64,000 nt of DNA from contig NC_086366.1 of the NCBI RefSeq assembly GCF_036324505.1, positions 20,910,927 through 20,974,926 of the forward strand. The letters run 5' to 3'. Below, in pieces: positions 1 to 64,000 of the stretch (position 1 is the first letter of the stretch; every line of letters starts with the position of its first letter). The DNA comes from Eleginops maclovinus. Its lineage: Eukaryota > Chordata > Actinopteri > Perciformes > Eleginopidae. Under the pieces are notes generated by a model. The model was not told the origin of the DNA and ran no database searches. It was given only the letters and a program-made list of their open reading frames with translations. The translations under genes and the position numbers were made by a program.

Positions 1-659
1 TCTGCTCATGATTATTCCCTTCTCTCCTTTTTGACAAACTGATGGACAGATTCACAAAGACTGGTTAACAGCCGCTGATAAAACCATGAACTGTGCAGTG
101 TGAGGATGTCTCAAGAGTCAGGTCAGGAGTTTTTGAACACACAGATGATGTGCATGTGATGCCATGTGTGGAATATTTATTCTGGACTACACGGGGAAAA
201 AAGTTCAGCAAAAAAAAATTCAGCGGCGGGTTAATCCACATTTGGCGCTCTAGTGAGTATTTGGTTCATCATGACAGTGTATGTGGGAGTAAAAATAAAC
301 TGCAGTGTGTGCATGGTGATGAAAGAACATGTCAGCCAATACTGATGAATACAGGCTTACCAATGTGTATTTACTCATATTTAAAACTCTATGGCAGAAA
401 GACTACATTCTTCCTACCACTAAATACTTGTTATTAAGATGCAATCATTGTTGGTTTAGTCTTTTTCTAGCATCTGTCAACAAAAAAAAACAAGATTCCC
501 TTAGAAACACATTCAAATATCAACTTACTGCAGACAAATTACCTGTTATTCAGTTATAATAGATTCATTATTATTATGTTGCAGAACATAAAAGGTGTAA
601 GATGATGGTCACACTCAAATCTTTCTTAATATTAATAATTATTATTAATTTATCCCCAA
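1..659. other. Nesprin intron, nothing recognised
   Basis: AT-rich DNA with short open frames that show no protein-like composition. I looked here on the minus strand for the next nesprin exon and a KASH sequence and saw neither. Confidence 0.6.
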
Positions 660-1125
660 AAAACAAAGCCCAGAATTGTACAGTATTTTGTGTCTCTACT
701 GTGACATGTTTACATGCTTTAATATTCAAAAAGCTCTTTATTTTTCTCATACTGCCTGTGCTACAACACCTCCTTTCCCCCTTCGTCTGAAACCAGAGCC
801 CAGTCTGCTCTGATTGGTTAGCTGGCTGGTTCTGTTGCGATTGGTCAATCGCTTAGAGCTGTCCGGCCCCTTGGCCTATCACGTAGAATGTGTTGGAGTG
901 CTAACCACTCGAAGCCCAAGTGTTACAAAGTGATGTCACTATGTCAGGGGAGTAAAATAAGGAGTCCAATGGGGGCGTTTCAGGCAGGGGTGGAGTGTGT
1001 GGAAGAGAAACTGTCTTTGGAGGGAACATTGGGATTTTAGCCTTTGCTGAACACTTACATGCACAACAAACCTATAGAATACACAATAGGAAAGGTAAAA
1101 CCCCAAAAAGCACTATAGGTACTTT
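660..1125 (-). repeat. Dispersed repeat family A, copy 1 (inverted)
   Basis: The reverse complement of this stretch aligns over its length with 47547-47985 and 50712-51055. Shared landmarks include CAATCAGAGCAGACTGGGCT, CTGGTTTCAGAC, CACAGGCAGTATGAGAAAAA and CCTCCA near the start. No coding potential; probably a non-autonomous element. Confidence 0.75.
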
Positions 1126-1183
1126 TTAAGATTGATAATTGACAATAAGTTGTATCTATTTGACTGAAATAAACTTCACCTAC

Positions 1184-26550
<25,367 letters not shown>

Positions 26551-26800
26551 TTCAGGAAACGAGGAGAAAGTTAAACACCACTGTCTCAGTGACGCATAAA
26601 ATACACAAAAATTCAAAAACACTTCCGGGGATACAGGTGTGGTTTATGATTGTAAATGGCTGATAAAAGCTGAGTGATAAAAGCCCTTCTGCAGACCTGA
26701 ATCACGATCAAACTGCTGCAGAAACACTGAGGACCAGCGCCAGGTAACACGAGCCTACCTGCCGACCGTAGTTTACAAGCCACGCCCCCTCTGAACTTGT
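26551..26800 (-). promoter_or_regulatory. Putative nesprin 5' UTR and promoter
   Basis: This GC-richer stretch lies just upstream of the putative start codon. It holds TGACGCA (26590-26596, CRE/AP-1-like), a perfect ETS-type CCGGAAGT on the minus strand (26621-26628) and a KLF/Sp1-like CACGCCCCC (26781-26789). No TATA box is evident. The assignment as promoter is inferred from position and motifs. Confidence 0.35.
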
Positions 26801-29800
26801 CCGCTCTCACACATGCACGTACACACACCTGCAGCTGCTCACCTGCAGCGGTTGGCAACCTGCAAAACACTCCAACTTCTACGGTGGCTGAGGAGGACAA
26901 GACCAAAGTATATAGGCTACATTTTACAACTATTGATTACTTAAAGGAAAAAGCTGTGATAAAATATAACAACCCCTCCTGCTAATATATATATTTATAT
27001 GCATTTAAACTATATAAATGTTGACATATATCCGAATATATGTTTTATATTTAGGTTTCAGACACACTCTTTTAAAGTTAAAAGTCAAAACACCTTTTTT
27101 TTTCCTTTTACTTGTTGTGCTCTTTATCAATTTAGATTGTTTTAATGTGAGTTGTAATTAGTAGCGTAGACGATACTTGTCTTTGGTTTTCAAAACATAC
27201 ATTTGAAAAATTCAACAGCAACTGGTCACTAAAAATAATCCACAGAACTTTTTGTGAGTTTCCTGTCCTTCATGCTGGTGGGTTGTTGTAAAATTCAAGT
27301 AATAACAAGTTATTTCAGCAGTACTATAATACAACTGCAGGCACATCTATCTACCTGCAAGCAAGCATTTAGATGCTCTCAGATATACAGTACATCTGCC
27401 ATCTGTCACTTGGTAAATATTGGCATGGTGCAAGCTCTAAGCTTGGCCACTAGATGTCACCCAAATACAATAAAATACATCCGCACTACGTCATTACTGT
27501 TGTGGTTTGAGATCCACCATCAGATTGGTTGTCCTTCGATACAAATTGTTGTCATTGCAGAACTAACTTTAAAACAAATCAAATTAAATTGCAAACATTT
27601 TTTTTTAGATAGAAATCAACGCACTATTTCCACTATAAAGTGCCATTTGCTTACAGAAGTTAGCTAGACAGTCACTTTGTCACCACTAACATTGTGGATT
27701 TTCTTATACAGCACATATTAGAAAGTCTTCCTGTAGAAGAAAACTTTGTAGATGAAATACCTTGGTGCCCAGTAGCTGCATCATTTGCTATAGACCAAAC
27801 GTATGGTTTTGACAACCCTTTCAGTCCTGTCTAACACTCAAACATAATGATTCTCATCAATTCCTGCTACATACATACATACCCATGTATGATAAAGGTT
27901 GTGTGAAAAGCTTTAATGGAAGTGGGGATCTACATGCATTATTTCTAAATGTTGTTCCTGGATGTATGGAGTTATATTATTTGCTGTAATGGTTTTAGGG
28001 TCTGAAGGTAAATTGTGGAAATTTTAAAAACATTATAGGCATATTCCTTTACCACTGACTGATCCAAAAGTGGTGTGTACATAGCATTTACATACTGAGC
28101 TAACAATTTATAAGCTATGCAAAATAAGAGACCCAGTAAGTAATGATATTTTAAGATTCTGCACCACCTTATGTTGGAGGCAATTCAACAAGCACTTTAT
28201 AAAATTCCAAATCTGATAACAATAAACACATGTTCCAATAATTACGCATAAATAAGTACATCTTGAATGACTAGATATTGGTCTGTCTCTGCCTCTCTCT
28301 GGGAGCCAACACTGGATGCACCTACAGTCCTAATCGTTGCAGTCATAATATTCAAACACAAGAGGAAGACTATGCAGCGTTTGTTGTTGGATCATATCCT
28401 TTATTGAGATTCATGGCATAACAGAAAATGGCATCGTTTAATCTGTAAATGAAATGCACAGAGCATTCCTTCCAGTGGATCACATGACCTCGAGGAATAT
28501 AAATAAATGAGACATAGGAGCTTTGGGCCAAGGGGTTAGTGAGAGAATAAGAAAAATTCAGAGGTATAGTGTACAGTAGATTGAGAAATATATACTGAAG
28601 AAAGACTCATGACAAGAGAAAGACCCAAGGCTACTGATGCCTTTGGATTCAGAAAACCATAGTTCTTAACACATCTCTACATATATCAGAAACACAAACA
28701 CCGCATGTTCACATCTGTAGTATTTATATCCTTCCTGCTTTTTAAGTCCATGGTAAACACAAGTTGTACTCTCACCATAGACTGTGTATGACCTGTTGTG
28801 ACAAGCATTGAGTCTTCAGTCATTGTGCCTGACAGAGAGCTAAGGTGAAACAGACATTTGGCTTAAAATCACAGAAAACAAGACTTGTGGCTAAACTTCA
28901 GTTACATATCTCTCTATTCACACAATTTCCCAGGGCTGTAATTCCGTGATGCAAAGACACTTTATTCCTATAGACGATATTAAGACACCACATTCATGCA
29001 TTCTTGTGTAGAATCAAAAATGCAGCATTGGTTAAGATTAATGTCTTCCCAAAAGTGTACGCACATTGCTAAATGTCCCTGGTTTTCAAGCACAATCTTA
29101 CTGTCTACTGTTCATTATCACAACCCCACCGCCACATTGTATAAAGAGTTAATTTTACTGAGATGTTTTTGAAATAGAGCTTACCGGGTCAATGCAATAC
29201 ATTTTAATTTAAAGGTTGACCAAGGTTTCTCTTTGTGATCAACTTTTATCAGGCTAGTTTGTGTCATTGAGGCGACAGGAACTGTTTGCTACTGTATAAG
29301 GAGGGTTGGGTTACTGATAGCGTTAAGGGTCAGGATTACATATTCAAATTACAGTAAATAAGTACCCCGAATCAGACCTGATAAACTATTTAACTAACTG
29401 TAAATGCTGATATGCAATATGCAGTTAATTTGCATTGAAAATGTTTTGAGATGTTTAAAGAGGAAGAAAAAAGTATGTGTGTTTAACTCAATTACATACA
29501 TTTATCTTTGTAATTTAATAGATTACGTAACTAAATATAAAAAATGCCATGTACCGTAATTAAAACAGTAACTGAGTCCATTTCAAACTAACCTGACCCA
29601 ATCAACCCTCAGATAAACAAATACAATACAGGGTAGGATAAACACACACTGTGGCCTTAAGAACGGTTGTAGTGTGTTCCTGGGCAATATTCGACACTTT
29701 AATCATTATACGAGTAAGTTTAGTTGTTTTTAAAAGTAGCTATGCTTAATTTTTATTTGAAGTGACAGGATTCCCATTTGAGATGTATTGGCAAATGTTT

Positions 29801-31429
29801 ATATAGTGCAAGCAGAAATGAAATAAAAAATATAGATCCCATCTGTTGTCTAAGAAACAACTACCGTACTGTAAAGGGATTCGCTAAGAATTCAGTATTG
29901 CACATCTATATCTGAGGAGGATTTGCAGCAGGCCGATGAGCTGGAAGGAAGAAAAATCTAAGCGTTTCTGAGACAGGTGCATAGACAAACATGTTTGTCT
30001 TAATGAAATTTGCATGATGATGTGTTGCAGCAGCAATTATCAGCATGCCATTAAAGGCCTTTTTCTTGTATGCTACGTTCGTTATCAGCTCCATATGTGA
30101 ATGTATTAGAGGGGGAAAAGTATTTATTAATTTCTAGCTGCTTTAAAATGAAGCTTTAGTCTATGTGAGTCATTATTGTTTCACATTTCAATAACATCTT
30201 TCTACTAAGTGCCTTTTTAAAAAATATTATTAAATAAGAGTCACCTTTTTCCCAGCATTTAAGCACTCCTCAAGTGCATTCTCACTCCCATCAAATGTAC
30301 AGGACATACCAAGGCTTGATTAAGTGGCCCTCACACTCAAACAGTGCTTCACAGACTGCGTACGTTTATATTTAGGGCTGCTTCTCATGGCCAAAGTCAT
30401 TATGACGCCCAATTCCAACACACTCTCCCTCTGCGATGGAGTAAACTCGATCTGTACTCACACTCTCAGCTGAATGAGACTCCTTCTTTGAGTGTTAATG
30501 AAGCAGCAAGCTTTTGGAACAAACTCTCCGACCGAAACTGGAATTGTCGTAACTACTCTCCACCATTGTTTAGCATTGGCTCGGACAAAAAAGAATATAT
30601 TTAAGTTATTTTAAAATCTTTAGTGACATTTCTTCTTGGTAAACCTCCCTTTTTAAATCTGATGTTTAAAAGTTGCTAGGTTTTTGCAACAGTCCCTCTA
30701 AATATACAAAACTTTAAAATGAAATGCACAACCATTTTCTAGATTAGACCCGGGTATATATGGTCCTTAGTAAAAGGAAACAATATGTAATCTTTAAGTT
30801 GTTACCATCTGTATGGCAATATTAAATGTCATTTTTCTTTGCGCAGGTTACTAGTAAATGTTTGCACAGAACTATTTGTACACCACATGTTTCATGACAG
30901 ACACAAGCAGGGTTGCACACGGTCAGGTCGTGTAGGTGGTTAGTCAGGAAGGATGCATACTAGCTGTCCAATAGCTGTCAGACGGCTTGATAACTCACTC
31001 CCACTAGTTGGTTGGAACGACATCTAATGCGGTGGACCCTCGATGCGTACATGCCAACAGAGTGGAAATGGTAAGGGGAGGGTGTAGGGGTCAGTTAGGA
31101 ATTGGGCCGTAGAGCTACAAAGTCAGCCTATACAGTTACTCGGCAGAATGAATGGGTCACAGAAACGCAGGGCTAGTCTATTGCTGGTGCCCCGTTGAAT
31201 TCACTTTTGAGCTACTTGTATTTTCATTTTATGGTACTTTATACTTCTACTCCACAACATTTTTTGAAAGCTTGTATATATTTATTTGTTTATTCCACTC
31301 ATGGCTTAAATGACTTTACATTATTGGCTACAAAAACTCATGAATAATCCAGAGGCTGTATTTAAAGTTTTAATATTAGCTCCACCTTTACCACTAAGAA
31401 TTCATCAATAATCATATTTCAGTCATTAC

Positions 31430-31640
31430 ATTTATTACACAGCTTAGTTGAATACTCAAATCTGATTGGTGAACTGGGAGATTCAAGAGCTTGTTCATTA
31501 TTGTTACCAGACCATTTTCTAAGGAGGGTGAGAGACTATGTGCAGTCATATCAATCAACAGAAAGAAGTCCGGTAAATTTAACGTCAGCAGTTCCAGACG
31601 TTAGTACGCAGTGGAACGGACTTCTTTCAATAAAATCATT
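31430..31640 (+). repeat. Dispersed repeat family D, copy 1
   Basis: TTTATTACACAGCTTAGTTG, CTGATTGGTGAACTGGG, AGTCATATCAATCAACAGAA and TTTAACGTCAGC recur at 45390, 47035 (inverted) and 58150. Non-coding. Confidence 0.55.
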
Positions 31641-32108
31641 TTTAATCAATATTGTGAATTAAGTGTATTTATTTAGAATGTAGCGGTGTAATAAGCGGGA
31701 TAATGTGCGGATCGGGGGACATGAAAAAGAACAGCGGGTGATCAGGATCCATGTATCATTCTAAAATGGGTCATTACGCCTGACGAGTGCTTTCACTTTT
31801 GGTACTTAAATATATTGTTATGCTAATACTTTTGTACTTTGTACTACTGTAAGATTTTAAATGCAGGTGTTGCTACATTAGTAAGTATAATATCTGAGTG
31901 TTTTTTTCTACCACTGCTCAACTAAAGTAGTATATTAGATTATGTTATGTATACAACACAACTAACTTACATTTGTGACTTGAGATAAAACAATTATCCT
32001 TTTAAAACCCAACCTAGAAGTTTGTTTCGGTTCTGAAGAGTACCCTGCATGTAAAAATGAGTTGAGGGGTCCTAACCAAGCTGTGTGTCAAATCGCGAAA
32101 GTGTTATA

Positions 32109-32606
32109 CACTGCCTGGCCTAAAAAAAGGTAACACTCTAATATTCGTTGGACCGCCTTTAGCTTTGATTACGGCACGCATTCGCTGTGGCATCGTTTCC
32201 ACAAGCTTCTGCAATGTCACAACATTTATTTCTGTCTTGCATTAATTTTTCGCCAAGATCTTCTATTGATGACGGGAGATTCAGACCACTGCGCAAAGTC
32301 TTCTCCAGCCCATCCCAAAGACTCTCAATCGGGTTCAGGTCTGGACTCTGTGGTGGCCAATCCATGTGTGAAAATGATGTATCGTGCTCCCTGAACCACT
32401 CTTTCACAATGTTGGAACATGCCCGTGCCATCAGGGAAGAAAAAATCCATTGATGGAATAACCTGGTCATTCAGTATTTCAGGTAGTCAGCTGACCTCAT
32501 TCTTTGGGCACATAATGTTGCAGAACCTAGACCAGACCAACTGCAGCAACCCCAGATCATAGCATTGCCCCCACAGGCTTGTGACCTTTTTTTTGGCCGG
32601 GCAGTG
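32109..32606 (-). mobile_element. Internally deleted Tc1/mariner-like element
   Basis: The ends CACTGCCTGGCCTAAAAAAA and the reverse complement of the right end, CACTGCCCGGCCAAAAAAAA, match at 18 of 20 bases. TA flanks both sides (32107-32108 and 32607-32608). At 498 bp it is about a third of full length. On the minus strand 32159-32470 encodes the C-terminal half of a transposase: [36 protein letters not shown] and [13 protein letters not shown]. The first catalytic Asp region and the DNA-binding domain are gone, so the copy cannot move by itself. Confidence 0.88.
32159..32470 (-). pseudogene. Tc1/mariner-like transposase C-terminal fragment
   Basis: About 100 codons include [11 protein letters not shown], with the third catalytic residue Glu, and the usual C-terminal helices. 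The region of the DND second Asp is damaged ([17 protein letters not shown]). Remnant only. Confidence 0.8.
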
Positions 32607-33838
32607 TATGTATGTATACACATGTATACATATCTATATATATAGTCTATAGTTCAAACTATCCCAGACAACGAGAAATATATATGTATATCTTTGAATT
32701 AGGTGGTATTCCTCTGTAAATAACAATACAAATCTTTAGTTATACATTTATATAAATAGCTCATCTACAATCTTAATGATTTCCCCTGCACAGATCAAAA
32801 CAATATGCTGTATATACTGTACATCCCAAAATAGTTTGTTTCTCAAAGCTTTGCGTGGACTATACGTGATGCATGAGTAGAAAGCACAGGCCGGGTGAGA
32901 GCTACATACTGCATAAAGATATAAGAGGTTGTAACCCAGCATACAACATAAAAACAGCACTGTAAGCATGTGAGGCACACGTGCCGTGGGGTGAAACATG
33001 ACCTGGACTATTAGAAAAAGGCAATGACATATTTCAACTCGATACTCGGACCCTTTGCTTTGGGACACACAGCAACAAGATCATCACATCTATACACTGG
33101 AAACCACAGCACGGCCCACAACAGAACAGTTGTATCCTTACAATCATCTGTCCTTGTTCTTTATCAGTTGTTTTACTTTTGGTTTCAGGTGACTTATTTC
33201 ATCTTCATAGTACTTCTCTCTGTCCGCTGAAGCACGAGCATCTGTTTGTTCCTTAAAAATCAAATGATAGTTGGCTTAACGATGGATTCCGTCTGTCTTC
33301 CCATCTGGCTATGTGTGAGGGACGGAAACATTTTATATATTCCACTTCTAGATTTTTGGCAAAAACTGTATTTTAAAGGTTTAATGGCCCTGACTAGCTT
33401 GTGTTTATCTTATTTTTTTTATATATTTTTATCTTTAAACATACACTTGGGACATGTTACAGGCACATGTAGGTATCACCAGGGTTACCAGGAGGAAAGG
33501 ACCTGAATCAAGATTAAAATTCTGTACATAAAAGCCTCACGTGATATAAGTAATCAACCTAATTTATGCTTTAGCATCCTTCAGTCTATTGGTAGTTAAA
33601 CAGACAGTTAGGATAAAACAGACGTCCTGTGGGGATTGTCTTCTCGTGTTACGGTCACCACGAGTCACCTGGGTTCAGCTGTGCGCTCACAGATCAGTGG
33701 ATGTAGTATCCAGTGACATGTTCATATGGATTACATCGTCCTAACACTCCAGTCGAATTGACTTTGAGCACTCTTTTGCCTCCATCCACACAGGACTCGA
33801 CACAGGAGGGGAAACATAAGCGTAGCAGGAAGCAGCAA

Positions 33839-64000
<30,162 letters not shown>

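Larger units (their letters stand above)
26801..33838. other. Intergenic DNA and possible lrrc75a 3' UTR
   Basis: Lies between the lrrc75a stop and the nesprin promoter on the same strand. It holds the 498-bp Tc1-like remnant and a family D copy. Minus-strand AATAAA candidates occur at several places (for example 28400, 29755, 31280, 31664), so the poly(A) site of lrrc75a cannot be fixed by eye. No other gene seen. Confidence 0.5.

Noticed and set aside
93..437. 114-codon plus-strand frame near the left edge
   Set aside because: No recognisable motif, uneven composition and no splice or regulatory context.

Overview
The window looks like a teleost fish chromosome, probably a percomorph. It is AT-rich, with very long CA/TG microsatellites, Tc1/mariner elements of the fish IR/DR type, hAT and piggyBac elements, a tRNA-like fish SINE and decayed LINEs. 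Its spliced genes encode proteins recognisable from vertebrates. I saw nothing prokaryotic: no operons, CRISPR arrays or rRNA.

Two host genes lie head to tail on the minus strand. (1) A nesprin (SYNE-family) gene runs from a putative start codon at 26550 leftwards off the window. Ten coding exons (26531-26550, 13150-13368, 11309-11468, 10194-10376, 9824-9949, 9547-9732, 9065-9194, 8766-8930, 7842-7945, 1184-1417) join in frame at all nine junctions to give 509 residues: an acidic leader, two spectrin-type repeats, an LEWDP-type linker and a Ser/Pro-rich stretch. The membrane-spanning KASH end expected for the family would lie beyond the left edge. (2) lrrc75a (leucine-rich repeat protein 75A) enters from the right. 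Exons 62602-62730, 49209-49321, 35238-35511 and 33839-34414 join in frame (363 residues and a stop); the first exon is beyond the right edge. The tail is long and very acidic.

The introns are full of mobile DNA. The largest nesprin intron in this window's 3' half holds a complete hAT element (2185-4840) with a perfect 8-bp target duplication, and an inverted piggyBac remnant (about 6208-7395). lrrc75a intron 2 holds two Tc1-like elements side by side (51759-53348 dead; 53361-55010 with an open 340-codon transposase), separated only by a TA run. An internally deleted Tc1-like element sits at 32109-32606, downstream of lrrc75a. Four dispersed short-repeat families (A to D), one SINE family and two LINE fragments account for much of the rest.

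The most notable structural feature is that long CA/TG arrays directly abut splice sites of several exons. lrrc75a exons 2 and 3 are each sandwiched between simple repeats. No single previously undescribed system stands out. The best candidates for follow-up are the short stand-alone nesprin gene, the repeat-flanked exons and the possibly active Tc1 element.
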